A stretch of 64,000 bases of DNA from Gari tellinella (taxonomy: Eukaryota; Mollusca; Bivalvia; Cardiida; Psammobiidae): assembly GCA_922989275.2 (NCBI GenBank), contig OV277867.1:6572001-6636000 (forward strand), read 5' to 3'. The notes under the pieces are model-generated. The model saw only the letters and a list, made by a program, of their open reading frames with translations, did no database searches and had not been told where the DNA came from. This document shows positions 1 through 11,175 of the stretch, in pieces. Position numbers and translations under genes: made by a program. The number at the start of each line of letters is the position of its first letter. Position 1 is the stretch's first letter.

Positions 1-199
1 TGCGTGCGAAGTACACTTTTCCTAAGCAAATAGTGTAAACCCAGACCAGATTGCTTCTAAATGAGCCCTCCGATCAGGGTCTGCACTATTTGCGATATTG
101 AAATAAATTGTACAAATTTACCCTAAATAGTAAAACATTGACTAGATTAAATTGGAAATTTGAATTGTTCTTTTGAAGTTTCAGGGATGAATGAGTTAA
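1..199. mobile_element. MITE D, degenerate
   Basis: Core 2 variant remains as a decayed palindrome (gtgtagacc..GATCAG..agggct) at about 30-105; the right end shows CAGGGATGAATGAGTTAA. The left end is outside the window. Confidence 0.55.
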
Positions 200-321
200 A
201 GTATGTTACACAATGGTCGTCAGCAGTTATTGGAGGTGTCATGTTGCAATATTATACCCAGTCTGTGCCAGTTTGGTGAAAAAGTGTGGTGTGCAATTGC
301 AAGTATAGATCGATGCCTCTT

Positions 322-590
322 TAATCCTATCGCCGCCATAATAAGTGTAACGCGGCGTCTAATCAGGATTCAAACTGTTTGACACTCATATAAGGATATG
401 ATTTTTTGTCAAGTTCAATTTGAGAAAATTCTCAAACCGTTTAGTAAAAGCCAAAATGAGCAAACAATGTGTCGTAAGATTGAGACGAAATATGAGCATG
501 AGATTTGCTTGAGTTTGAGACGTTTAAGTAAAAGCCGGATCAGACGGTGACATTTATTTAAAGCTGATGACGTCATGGCAGTGAATGGGT
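322..590. mobile_element. MITE C, degenerate
   Basis: CGCCGCCATAATAAG start, half of a core 2 palindrome (GCGGCGTCTAATCAGG) and a right end with GATGACGTCATGGCAGTGAA. The left palindrome arm is lost. Confidence 0.5.
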
Positions 591-600
591 AATAACAGTC

Positions 601-854
601 CAGGGCTGCCATAAGTGAACATCAAAAATCCTATTACCAAATTTCCATTTTTCAAGTGCGAATTTACGAATCGTACCTCTACCCCATAGCCTGTTTCTAG
701 TTTTGTTGACACGTGACTACTTAAAGCAGACTGGAAGTAAAGCAGAATGCGCCTTATGGCGCATTCTGCTTTACTTTCAACCTGCTTTAAGCGACCATGT
801 TCTAGAAAAAAAAATCCGAAGATTTAGGAAAAATCCGGAGAAATGGCAACCCTG
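601..854. mobile_element. MITE H
   Basis: CAGGGCTGCCATAAG at the left and CCGGAGAAATGGCAACCCTG at the right. A complete core 1 palindrome is centred at about 755. Flanked by the 6-base duplication ACAGTC. Confidence 0.85.
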
Positions 855-920
855 ACAGTCATCTGTAATAAAGCGGACTGTGGAATAGTTCTGTAACGGG
901 TGATCGTATAATAGGGTATG

Positions 921-1107
921 TACAACCTCTCCATTTCGACCACTAAAGTATGTTAATTATCAGGAGTTTAAGGCAGGTGACTGCTTAAAGTAAGGTGAAC
1001 GTAAAGCAAAAGCTCCTAGAGTTCCACCTTGCTTTTAGCTGTCACCTGTATTTTATGCAGTAAATTATCATTCTTTTTCGTGGTCGTAATAGAGAGGTTT
1101 TACTGTA
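921..1107. mobile_element. MITE E
   Basis: TACAACCTCTCCATTTCGAC (decayed left end) to AGAGAGGTTTTACTGTA. The central palindrome is imperfect (AGCTCCTAGAGTTCC). Confidence 0.7.
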
Positions 1108-1453
1108 CGAGATTGACTGTATCAAAACACTATGTACTCACCAGTCGCCATTGGTCTAGGTTTTCCAGTCTCTCATTTAGTAATTTCAATGAACAGTATC
1201 AGCCCCCTTTCCTTATAAGTCGGGTGCAATATATATCATACGTCAGTATAGTATAGACACCCGGGGTACCTCAATACACAAACAATCTGGCTAATCACTG
1301 ATCTCTGTTCAATCGAACAAGGAAGTCAAATTAAACTGGAAAAATACCGCATGTATATTCTTTACGTGGAATTCGATCCTTCATGAATAATAGTCAATAA
1401 TTCCACTGATCATATGTCAGCAAACAAAGGCATTGGGATTTTATAGCCAACTT

Positions 1454-1705
1454 TACAGTGGATAAAACGTTATCTTTTCAAATAAACGCGTTTATGCTAA
1501 AACAAAACTGTGTCTATTGCAAAAAGGTTGGAGCCAGATCAGACGCCGGGTAACCCGGCGTCTGATCAGGCTCCAAACTGTTTGCCACTCTGATAAAATT
1601 GAATCGTAAGAAATGTAAACTAAATGACATGTTTCTACATGTTAATGCATTTACCTTTCGTTTGCGTAAAAGAGAAATGCGATCATTAATGTCATCTCTA
1701 CTGTA
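1454..1705. mobile_element. MITE F, degenerate
   Basis: TACAGTGGATAAAACGTT to ATCTCTACTGTA. The core is almost intact (GACGCCGGGTAACCCGGCGTC) although the shell has diverged, so shell and core have decayed at different rates. Confidence 0.7.
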
Positions 1706-1737
1706 TACCGAAGCTCCTATGAAACTTTCGCGATATG

Positions 1738-1989
1738 TTAACCCTTTACCTGGTAGCCTATTTCTAGTACTTAAGAAAGGTGACTACTTAAAGCAGGTTG
1801 AAAGTAAAGCAGAATGCGCCCCATGGCGCATTCTGCTTTACTTTCAGCCTGCTTTAAGCTATCATGTGCTATAATATAGAAAATATTCCCTATAATACAT
1901 ATTCATGACTGATTAAATTGGAACTATTTTCTTCAGCGGATAAATAAATCATATCCGCTAAAAGGCGCTTCTATTGGGGAAAGGGTTAA
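1738..1989. mobile_element. MITE A
   Basis: TTAACCCTTTACCTGGTAGCC to GGGGAAAGGGTTAA; core 1 centre GCGCCCCATGGCGC. Confidence 0.9.
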
Positions 1990-2287
1990 CCATGTGATGC
2001 TGATTTTTTTCAATATTGACGTTTCCTATTTTGAAAAATGATCATTTATGCTAATTTTCTCATTTCAGAAAAGTAAAAATAAACGGAACAGGGCAGACCT
2101 TGACCATAGGGTTCCTTACCGAGCAAGATATACAAAATTATACTGTTTACGAGCCGTATAATGGTTAGCCAATATCATGTAAGATGCCAGGGTGTAGGGT
2201 AAATCACATGGTTCATTATATCAGTACACGGTAGAAGCAAGGAAAACGCATATCTATATTAGGAATTGGTGAATGTGCAAAACGGGT

Positions 2288-2494
2288 TTTAAACCATTAC
2301 CCCATAGCCTGTTTCCAGTTTTAAATACAATGTACTACTTAAAGCAGGTTGGAAGTACGTTCAGCCTGCTTTAAGCTATCATCTGCTAGGATATAGAAAA
2401 TATTTATTCATCCTTTTATAAAATGGAACTATCTTCTCTAGTGGAGGAATAATTTAAATGTGTAAAAAGGCGTATTTATGGGGTAATGGGTTTA
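2288..2494. mobile_element. MITE A with the palindrome tip deleted
   Basis: Shell ends are recognisable (AAACCATTACCCCATAGCC to TATGGGGTAATGGGTTTA). The core keeps only the outer arms, joined at GGAAGTACGTTCAGCC; the GCAGAATGCGCC tips are gone. Confidence 0.75.
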
Positions 2495-2768
2495 TTGGGG
2501 AAAGTGATGGATAATTTTGTAGAATGGACGAATCTGCCAATCACAGTATGACTAGGATTGCGCAATACGTAAATAAAAACTAGTCGACTGGTCAGGATCC
2601 GGGCTGTTTGACGTTTGTACATATATTTCTTTAAATCATCAAAACTTATTCTAATAGAAATGCAGACGTAATTTTTTAAGCACGGTTCATGAAATCTGAT
2701 ACATTGACTTATTATTACACTAAGTATTCACTTTTTCACTGTCATGTGTATTTGTAAGCGTCTGTTCA
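2495..2768. other. Mostly unassigned DNA with a core 2 remnant
   Basis: Only a half palindrome (GGTCAGGATCCGGGCTGTTT at about 2588-2610) is recognisable. No gene seen. Confidence 0.4.
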
Positions 2769-2962
2769 GTCTTACGAGTCATTCCCGTAACGAAGCATAG
2801 CAGAAAAATCCACATTAGATATTGAGAAATCCCCGGTCGGGGATTGAACCCGGGGCGCTGGCGTGAACCAAAGAGTCTACTCCCTAGCGCAGAAGCTAGT
2901 TATTGCATATGTCATTCGCCGCGTCGCTATGCTATTTATAGTACACATGTGTGGGATGTAAC
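2769..2962 (-). repeat. tRNA-like unit, copy 1 (deleted)
   Basis: About 195-base direct repeat of the copy at 3084-3300. On the minus strand it has the B-box GGTTCAATCCC, but 24 bases covering the A-box and part of the anticodon region are missing, so it could not fold or be transcribed as a tRNA. Confidence 0.8.
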
Positions 2963-3083
2963 ACACCCCCTCTTAACGAAGTCATCATTTATGATGACGA
3001 ACGTAGCCACTTCGCCATTTAAGGCAATTCGGCATATTATAAGCTATTTCGGCATCGTATAGTTCATCCCGGACGAGTCCCCA

Positions 3084-3300
3084 TCTTACGAGTCATTCCC
3101 GTAACGAAGCATAGCAGAAAAATCCACATTGGATATTGAGAATCCCCGGGCGGGGCTTGAACCCGGGGCGCTGGCGTGACAGTCCAATACCGTAACCTCT
3201 GAGCCAAAGAGTCTACTCACTAGCGCAGAAGCTAGTTATTGCATATGTCATTCGCCGCGCGTCGCTATGCTATTTATAGTACACATGTGTGGGATGTAAC
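3084..3300 (-). repeat. tRNA-like unit, copy 2
   Basis: On the minus strand: an ACTATAAATAG TATA-like motif (about 3270-3280), then a tRNA-like body at about 3140-3220 with A-box TGGCTCAGAGGTTACGG, anticodon-like loop CTGTCAC (GTC, Asp) and B-box GGTTCAAGCCC. Acceptor and T stems do not pair cleanly, so it is more likely a tRNA-derived SINE head or pseudogene than a working tRNA-Asp. Confidence 0.65.
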
Positions 3301-3528
3301 ATCAGGATCAAAGCTGTTTGACACTAGATCAATTATCGATATTTCACCGGTTTAACTGTTTTGAAGAGACTGAAGCTTTGTAGAAAATACTCAAATTAAA
3401 ACAAACGTGTATCACATGTATAGCTAACAACTATACAGTTCATATCCCCTACCAAACCATACGTTAACATTAATTTTATGCTTTATCAATGTTTTTCGTC
3501 GACCGATTCCCCCTTTTTTCGTGTGATT

Positions 3529-4045
3529 CTGTTCACAAAAAGTAGGGGATATTATAGGCAATATTGTTATTGCGAGTAATTAAGAAAATCGTTACCTGTT
3601 TATGTATATCTAATTAATTAAAAGTATTTACTCACACATTTTAATCGAAATTTTAAATTGTTCATAACGGATATAGGTACAGTAAAACCTCTCTATAACG
3701 GCCACTAAATTGTCTTAAAAATTAGGTGTTAAGAACAGGTGACTGCTTAAAGAAAGGTGACAGTAAAACAGAAAGCTCCTGTAGGAGCTTTCTGTTTTAC
3801 TGTCATCTTGCTTTAAGCTGCCACCTGTCTTTTATACAAACAATTAGCCTTATTTGAGTGGTTGTTATAGACAGGTTTTACTGTACTTTAAACAGCACAA
3901 ATTTGCACGAGACTTCTATAATTTAGTAACCACGCTATCTTTTTCTGAACGAACATTGTAAAATATTCATAAAACTTGTCAATAAAAAGATATGTTTCCC
4001 ATATCGTAACAACATACCATAATATCCCCTACTTTTTGTGAACAG
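3529..4045. mobile_element. TIR element CTGTTCACAAAAAGTAGG with nested MITE E
   Basis: Perfect 27-base terminal inverted repeats (CTGTTCACAAAAAGTAGGGG and 7 more bases) bound 517 bases. A family E copy (3678-3885) lies inside. No coding capacity. Confidence 0.8.
3678..3885. mobile_element. MITE E
   Basis: TACAGTAAAACCTCTCTATA to ACAGGTTTTACTGTA. The core 1 variant ends in AGCTCCTGTAGGAGCT. Confidence 0.9.
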
Positions 4046-4656
4046 TATATAATATAGAAATGCATATCTATAAAGACACACTCACTTCTATGGAGAAGAT
4101 CTAAGTAAGCATGTTTGCTTTCGATCTAATCCATTTCCAAGAAATTCTTAGCACATTGTGTATCATATGTATGTGATTATAAAATATCTGGAATTATCTA
4201 GCAGTATCATGTATATGGCATAAAACAAATATGATCGGTACAATAGCACCATAAAATAGTCACTGAATGTTAGGGAGTTTGTTTTTCGATTGTTTCCATC
4301 GTTTAGTTTTTCTTATACTACCTAGGACGGTGTAGATTTTCCATTTAAACTTCGTAACATAACAATACAAGGACGATAAAATAGAATGTCAAATAAAACT
4401 TCCCTGGTAGGATAGTGTGTGTGTGTGGGGGGGGGGGGGGGGGGGGGGGTCAAGTGTTGGCTGACCTTTAACTCTTTCACCGCCAATTTATATCTAGTAT
4501 TTAAGTATGATGAAAACCAAGAACACATGCAGCTTGATCACCTTTGTATAATTTAGTTTCTTTAAGAGTATGTCGTTGTCAACATTCTATACATTAGAAG
4601 AATTTATATCCATAGAATCACACATACAGCATTCAGCTGAATTTTCATCATAAGAC
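4046..4656. other. Intergenic, with a poly-G tract
   Basis: A (GT)n run leads into 23 consecutive G at 4427-4449. Otherwise nothing recognised. Confidence 0.6.
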
Positions 4657-4856
4657 AGGGCTGCCATTTCTCCGGATTTTTCCTAAATCTTTGGGAAAAA
4701 AATTCTAATACATGGTAGCTTAAAGCATTCTGCTTTACTTCCAGTCTACTTTACTAGAAACAGGTGATGGGGTGAAGGTACGATTCGTAAAATCGCACTT
4801 AAAAAATGCAAAATTGGAAATCTTAGGATTTTTCATGTCAACTTATGGCAGCCCTG
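4657..4856. mobile_element. MITE H, core deleted
   Basis: CAGGGCTGCCATTTCTCC to TTATGGCAGCCCTG, flanked by ATAAGA on both sides. The core is reduced to short AAAGCA/TGCTTT arms. Confidence 0.85.
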
Positions 4857-4911
4857 ATAAGATAAGATAAACTAACGAGGTTAACCATTTCATGATAAAA
4901 TTTATCGTAAG

Positions 4912-5118
4912 ATTTTTACCCCTCCACCGCCATATTGTCGTCTGCTTCAATATTGTTGTCTGCAATATCGTTTCAAAGTTAGATATATGGCAGTATAACT
5001 GACGTAATTTCAAAACAGGTGGCAAACACTTTTGATCCTGATCAGACGCCGCGTCACGCGGCGTCTGATCAGGAACAAAATTGTTTGCAAATGCGCTTTA
5101 TTAGAGTGAAAAGGTTAA
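4912..5118. mobile_element. MITE C-like
   Basis: CCCCTCCACCGCCATATTGTC left part. The core 2 palindrome at 5023-5092 has centre GACGCCGCGTCACGCGGCGTC, followed by GAAAAGGTTAA. Confidence 0.7.
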
Positions 5119-5224
5119 TATATGTAAAGGCATCAGACTCATAGTACGTTTCCTTTTAATTCGAAAAAGTGTTCAGAAGTACATGAAGTAAAACTAGTGT
5201 ACTGCGAGTTACAATGAGAAGTAA

Positions 5225-5473
5225 CCTGGGGCCCGTTTTACTAAACAACTTACGCAAATTATTTGCGTAAGTCAAAATTTTAATTTTTAATTTATAATTT
5301 TTATTATCACTTGCTACAAACAGCAAATGGCCAGATCAGAGGACGCGCTTTTAGCGCGTCCTCTGATCTGGCTATTTGCTGTTTGCAAACGTTTATGATA
5401 GAAAAATAAGAGTTAAACGATTTTGACTTACGCAAAAAATTTGCGTAAGTTGTTTAGTAAAACGGGGCCCAGG
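5225..5473. mobile_element. MITE I, copy 1
   Basis: TIR begins CCTGGGGCCCGTTTTACT and continues for more than 35 bases, with internal TTACGCAAA/TTTGCGTAA dyads. The core reads GATCAGAGGACGCGC...GCGCGTCCTCTGATC. The second copy is at 31853-32091. Confidence 0.88.
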
Positions 5474-5560
5474 ACAAGAGACTGTTTTTGACCAGACCAT
5501 TCATTGTCATAAAATAATATATGCGATGGTAAACTTTGAAATTGTTTAGTCGCGACTGTA

Positions 5561-5610
5561 CAAATAGTTTGGATCAGAAACGCGAAACGCCGCGTCCGGT
5601 CAGGATCCAA
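5561..5610. repeat. Core 2 remnant
   Basis: Decayed palindrome AATAGTTTGGATCAGA...CCGGTCAGGATCCAAAC. Confidence 0.5.
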
Positions 5611-5646
5611 ACAAGATTACCTTCTTGAAAAGGAATCATACTAAAA

Positions 5647-5875
5647 TTAACCCATTTGTGCCCATGATCCCATATATGGGCCATAGGCAAACAATGTAGA
5701 CTCTGATTAGATGCCACATAATGCGGCGTTTGATCAGAGTCTACACTGTTTGCTGATAAGAATTTCAATATAAAACAAAAGGAAAATGAAAATTTTGACC
5801 AGGCATCCCTTTGATAAAAAATGGACTAATCCAATATATAAACATGGAATAATCCACTGGGCATAAATGGGTTAA
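5647..5875. mobile_element. MITE L (TTAACCCATTTGTGCCCA)
   Basis: Ends TTAACCCATTTGTGCCCA and TGGGCATAAATGGGTTAA. Core 2 variant: CAAACAATGTAGACTCTGAT...ATCAGAGTCTACACTGTTTG. The only copy seen in the window. Confidence 0.85.
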
Positions 5876-5880
5876 GTTTA

Positions 5881-8039
5881 ACAAGAGCCCCATGGGGCAT
5901 ATGTCGCTCACCTGAGAATAGCTGTACATCAAAATGGAGATAATGATTTAAGTCCAGGACGGGGTCATTTTTTACCCGAGGGGCATAATTTGAACAATCT
6001 TGATAGAGGACCTGTAGATGATGCTATGTTCCAAATATCTAAGATCAGGGTACTAGGGTTCTAGACAAGAAGATTTTTTTTAAGTTTCCATTGAAAAAAT
6101 CTATTTTTAGCTCCTGTGACCTACATATGCAACAGACTGGAACCATTTGAACAAAATAGATAAAAGACATCTAGAAGTAACACCATGCCGAATATCAAAG
6201 CTCTGGCTATATTAGCTTCAGAAAAGAAGACGTATGAAAACTGTGACCCCCGGAGTGGGGCTAATTTTGACCCCAGGGGCATAATTTGTACAAACTTGAT
6301 AGAGGACCTGTAGATGATATGCAATCGACCAGAACCATTTGAACCTTATTGGTATAGGACATCTAAAAGTGTCACCAAGCCAGATATCAAAGCTCTGGCC
6401 ATATTAGTTTCAGAGGAGAAGACATTTGAAAATTTCACTATATAACTCTATGTAAAACTGTGACCCCTGGGGCGGGGCCAATTTTTACCCTAGGGACATA
6501 ATTTGAACAAAGTTGATAGAGGACCTGTAGATGATGCTATGTGCCAAATATCTAAGCTCTGGCTCTTGTAGTTTCAGACAAGAAGATTTTTTAAGTTTTC
6601 ATTGAAAAAACTATTTTTAGCTCCTGTGACCTACTTATGCAACCGACCGGAACCATTTGAAGAAAAAATGTTTGACCCCAGGGGCATAGTTTGTAGTTTG
6701 ATAGAGGACCTGTAGATGATGCTATGTGACAAATGTCTAAGATCTGGCCCTTGTAGTTTCAGACAAGAATTTTTTTTAAGATTTCCTTATTTTTTCACTT
6801 GGTTGCCATGGCAACCAGAGTTCTACATTGTTTTTAATTCTTTGAACAATTTTGAAAGAACTTGACCCAAGGAACATTCGTGTAAAGTTTGGTTGAAATC
6901 TTTTCAGCGGTATATGAGGAGATGTCATTTGAAGCAATTGTTAAAGACAACAATGACTGTATAAAGTGAAATATTTTCTTCTGTGGAAGAATAAATTAAA
7001 GACATAAAAAAGAATATGTATGGGTTAATAGGTTAATAAATATCATTATTTACATTTTCTAAATATAAGAAACTATATGTAAATGAGTGGCAAATAGTTT
7101 GGATCCAGATTAGAAGCAGCATTATGTGGCATCTGACCTGGATCCATACTGTTTATGGCCAAGAATTAATTGTGGACTGATAGACAGAAAGATAAACAAA
7201 CAAACAAAACACAAACAAACAAACAGACAGACCAAAAGTAATATGCCTCGAACTAAGTTGTGCTTGAGCATAAAATAGCAGACATCACTTTCATTTCTGT
7301 TATGTATCTCAGTGACCTGAGTTCAGAGCTAGCTATGGGTCAGTTATGCAATTGGAGACGGTCTCAGAGAGAAATGACTATTATTATGCTGAACTGTTGT
7401 CTGCTCCAAATGTTTGTATGTGAAATATGTAAAAAATAATAACTTATATTTTCTAAATATAAGAAAATATGTAAATGAGTGGCAAATAGTTTAGATCCAG
7501 ATTAGATGCAGCATTATGTGGCATCTGACCTGGATCCAAACTGTTTGCAAAAATGTTGCATTTAGTATAAGGGTAGCTTCTTAGCCTGGAAGATACAATG
7601 CGTCTGTATAAAACGGATCATTAGAGAGTTTTTACTGTTAGACCTGCATCAAAAAGCACTGATATGGCCAGGGTTGAGTCAAATTTGATCCTAGGGTTTT
7701 GATTTTTTACAATTTTGAAAGTGATTTAGTAGAAGATACTATTCATGCAATATCTAAGGTGTGGGAACAGTGGTTTTTTACAAAAAACTTGTTTAAAGTT
7801 TTTCACTTTTTTTAATAAATTTCAATAAGTAGTCCACTTTAAAGTTTCATTTTAACAATTTCTGTAGAGAAGCATCCAAGGAACACCGTGAGCAAATTAG
7901 TTTTTTCCTCAGACTCGCGGTTTCAGAGGAGTTGTCGCTTGAAGTAAATTTGAACGGACGGACAGACGGACAGACGGACGACGGACGGCGGGCGATCACA
8001 ACAGCTCACCTTGAGCCTTCGGCTCAGGTGAGCTAAAAA
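5881..8039. mobile_element. Element J1, 2.16 kb
   Basis: Starts ACAAGAGCCCCATGGGGC with TCGCTCACCTGAG; ends in a GACGGACGGAC run and the hairpin AGCTCACCTTGAGCC...GGCTCAGGTGAGCT followed by AAAAA. Internal modules (TAGCTCCTGTGACCTA, then ACCATTTGAACAA) repeat at about 360 bases. Two core 2 hairpins (about 7088-7152 and 7480-7548) are carried along in this subfamily. No ORF longer than about 70 codons. Confidence 0.9.
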
Positions 8040-8438
8040 TGCAGACAACTTTGAAACATAAGTAGTTCTCTCGAGTCGAGTTTATATTCTTTTACTATAT
8101 ATATTCTAGGTTGAAAGAGCGTATAAAGATTTATTAAGATCTTATGGCACGCAGGCCTATGGTTTCAGCGTTTACAAACACTACACTAAAATATGTAAGA
8201 ATATAAAACTCAAACTCGAAAGACTCAACTATGCTTTGAAGCAGATGAAGAACCCGTTTTCCTGTAGTATTACAGTGCTCTCTTTATCAAACGACCATAC
8301 ACTAGAATGGCGAACTTTAACACATTAACCCCAAGTGACGAGTAAAAGCGTCCGTTACAAACCAGCTTCGGCAGAAATAATGTTTTGGTAAATTGTTTTC
8401 TGGTGACTATATCACAACGTAAATATAAGATTATGTTA
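8040..8438. repeat. Degenerate inverted repeat and unassigned DNA
   Basis: At about 8054-8245 imperfect arms read ACATAAGTAGTTCTCTCGAG and, inverted, AAGACTCAACTATGCTTTG. The rest holds nothing recognisable. Confidence 0.5.
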
Positions 8439-9720
8439 ACAAGAGCCCCATGGGGCATATTCGCTCACCTGAGAATAATTGGGAAAATGGAGATATTGAT
8501 TTATGTCCAGGACTGACCTAGATATGCAACAGACCGGAACAATTTGAACAAAATATGTAAAGTATATTTAAAAGTGTCACCATACAGAATATAAAAGCTC
8601 TGGCCATATTAGTTTCAGAGAAGAAGATGTTTGAAAATTTCACTATATAACTCTATGTAAAACAGTGACCCACGGGGCGGGGCCAATTTTGACCCTAGGG
8701 GCATAATTTGAACAAACTTAATAGAGGACCCTTAGGCGATGATATTAGCCATATATCTAAGCTCTGGCCCTTGTAGTTTTAGACAAGAAGATTTTTTAAG
8801 TTTTCACTGAAAAAATTTATTTTTAGCTCCTGTGACCTAGTAATGCAACGGACCAGAACCATTTGTACAATTTCGGTATAGGACATCTAGAAGTGTCACT
8901 ATGCCAAATATCAAAGCTCTGGCCATATTAGTTTCAGAGAAGAAGACGTATGAAAAATTCACTATATAACTCTATGTAAAACAGTGACCCCCGGGGCCGG
9001 GCCAATTTTGACCCCAGGGGCATAATTTGAGCAAACTTGATAGAGAACCTGTAGGCGATTCTATGTGCCAAATATCTAAGCTTTGGCCCTTGTAGTTTCA
9101 GACAAGAAGATTTTTTAAGTTTTCATTGAAAAAATCTATTTTTAGCTCCTGTGACCTAGTTATGCAACCGACCACAACCATTTGAACAATTTTGGTAAGG
9201 GACATCTAGAAGTGTCTCCATGCCAAATATCAAAGCTCTGGCCACATTGGTTTCAGAGAAGAAGACGTTTGAAAATTTCACTATATAACTCTATGTAAAA
9301 CTGTGACCCCCGGGGCGGGGCCAATTTTGACCCCTGGGGCATAATTTGAACAAACTTGATAGAGGACCTGTAGATGATGCTATGTGCCAAATATCTAAGC
9401 TCTGGCCCTTGCAGTTTTTGACAAGAAGATTTTTTAAGATTTCCTTATTTTTTCAATTTGGTTGCCATGGCAACCAGAGTTCTGCATTGTTTTTAATTCT
9501 TTGAACAAATTTGAAAGAGCTTGACCCAAGGAACATTTCTGTAAAGTTTGGTTGAATTCTGTCAAGGGGTATAGGAGGAGATGTCATTTGAAGCAATTGT
9601 TAACGACGACGCACATACGCACGACGGACGACGCACGACGGACGACGCACGACGACGGACGCCGGACACAGGGCCATCCCAATAGCTCACCTTGAGCCTT
9701 TGGCTCAGGTGAGCTAAAAA
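8439..9720. mobile_element. Element J3, 1.3 kb
   Basis: AACAAGAGCCCCATGGGGC to TCAGGTGAGCTAAAAA. Three internal modules of the J repeat are present, but not the two core 2 hairpins of J1, J2 and J6. Confidence 0.9.
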
Positions 9721-9992
9721 TACATTTCAAAGGAAACAATAATAAGATAGGTCGAGATCCAAACCCATGCCTAGCAGGCAAAACAAATAATATTATATAT
9801 AGGTCAAGACATAGTTTATTTGGTTACTTATACACATTGTATATCGCTACATCAGCATATATAAAAATTATTTATACAGGTCAAATCATATCACGTGACA
9901 TGCATAATTATATACGTTTATATAAAAAGACGTAAAATAAAATATATGCTTTAACTATGTTGAGCTTGCCAGGCAATTTTTAAACAACTGTA
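9721..9992. other. AT-rich intergenic DNA
   Basis: No repeat family or gene recognised. Confidence 0.5.
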
Positions 9993-10202
9993 TACAGTTA
10001 AACCTCCCTATTACGACCACTAAATTATGTTAATTATACGGTTGTTTACGGTACGTGACCGCTTAAAGCAAGGTGACAGTGAAACAGAAAGTTCCTTTAG
10101 GAGCTTTCTGTTTCACTTTCACCTTACTTTAAGCTGTCACCTCTCTATTATACAATCAATTAGCTTTTGTTTTAGTGGTCGTAATAGCGAGGTTTTACTG
10201 TA
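9993..10202. mobile_element. MITE E
   Basis: TACAGTTAAACCTCCCTA to GCGAGGTTTTACTGTA; core tip GTTCCTTTAGGAGC. Confidence 0.88.
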
Positions 10203-10420
10203 TCTTATTCTATTTTTAGTGCATGTAAGTGCTCTTCATACGGAGGCAAATAAAGAAGATACAAGCATAGATATGGACGAAGCATTGCGTGTTTACAAAT
10301 GAAGTTAGTAGAAATATGCATTTTAAATGCCAAAGAAATGCACCCTAGTGATGCTCTTCAAGCTAATTTCCATGTCAACCATCAAGTTTTTAAAAACTAG
10401 TTTAGTGATAACGATACACC

Positions 10421-10642
10421 TTAACCCATCCACTGCCTTACCCTCGAGTACAACGGTTATTTGCAAACAGTTTGGATCCAGAGCAGACGCCGCGTAACGT
10501 GGCGTCTAATCTGGATTCAAAACTGTTTGACACTCACCTTTATATTTCTTAGGTAAAAAACCAACAAAATTGCAACTTGAGAAATACTTGTAGTAGACGA
10601 CAATTGTTTAAAAGTGATGACGTCATTGCTGTGAGGGTTTAA
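10421..10642. mobile_element. MITE C
   Basis: TTAACCCATCCACTGCC to GTGAGGGTTTAA; core centre GACGCCGCGTAACGTGGCGTC. Confidence 0.85.
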
Positions 10643-10755
10643 CTGTTGATGACGATATATGTACGATGTTGACGATTGTCTTGTACACTATCTGTATACA
10701 GGAAATATTTGCGAAGTACTACCACAGAACAGAACATATATAAACAGACTGCTGT

Positions 10756-11044
10756 TTAATCCCTTACCTCATAAATACATCTCTTTTTTACGCTTATAAG
10801 TTATAACTGTTTATACACTAAAAAAGAAGCCCCCTTCTAGAAAGTCCTAAACATAAAGTATAAAAGGCATTTCTAGTACTTTTCTAGAGTTGAGCTTAAG
10901 GCAGTCGTAAATAAATACGCAGCTTTATGCAGCCGTAAAGAAAAGCACAATGCTCCTTAAGAGCATTCCGATTTAATTTCAGCCTGCTTTAAGACGTAAC
11001 CTGTTTTCAAAACTAGACATAGATTATATGGGGTAAAGGGTTAA
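10756..11044. mobile_element. MITE A, decayed
   Basis: TTAATCCCTTACCTCATAAA to ATATGGGGTAAAGGGTTAA; arms of core 1 no longer match exactly (ACAATGCTCC/GAGCATTCC). Confidence 0.75.
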
Positions 11045-11087
11045 AGACCAAGAAAGTAAACCTTATATCTCATGTACATAGAATTTT

Positions 11088-11093
11088 TTTATT
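11088..11093 (-). promoter_or_regulatory. Candidate polyadenylation signal of the TMEM53-like gene
   Basis: AATAAA on the minus strand about 83 bases after the stop codon at 11176, in an AT-rich stretch. Position and sequence fit a 3' end signal. Cleavage would fall at about 11065-11075, just before the family A copy that ends at 11044. Confidence 0.5.
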
Positions 11094-11175
11094 TAATTAG
11101 TAACATTTTATTCAAAACAGATCGAATCACATGTTTCAGTTTGCTATGGAAAGTATTGCACGCTGTTCCATTTGA

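Noticed and set aside
3140..3220. Functional tRNA-Asp gene
   Set aside because: A- and B-boxes and a GTC-like loop are present, but acceptor and T stems do not pair well and the unit is duplicated inside a longer repeat.
5881..8039. J elements as LTR retrotransposons
   Set aside because: There are no long direct terminal repeats, primer-binding site or gag-pol; the ends are hairpins.
10027..10302. Plus-strand frame of 91 residues ending in HTEANKEDTSIDMDEALRVYK
   Set aside because: The first two thirds is MITE E. The tail looks protein-like, but there is no acceptor consensus, no partner exon and no recognisable family.
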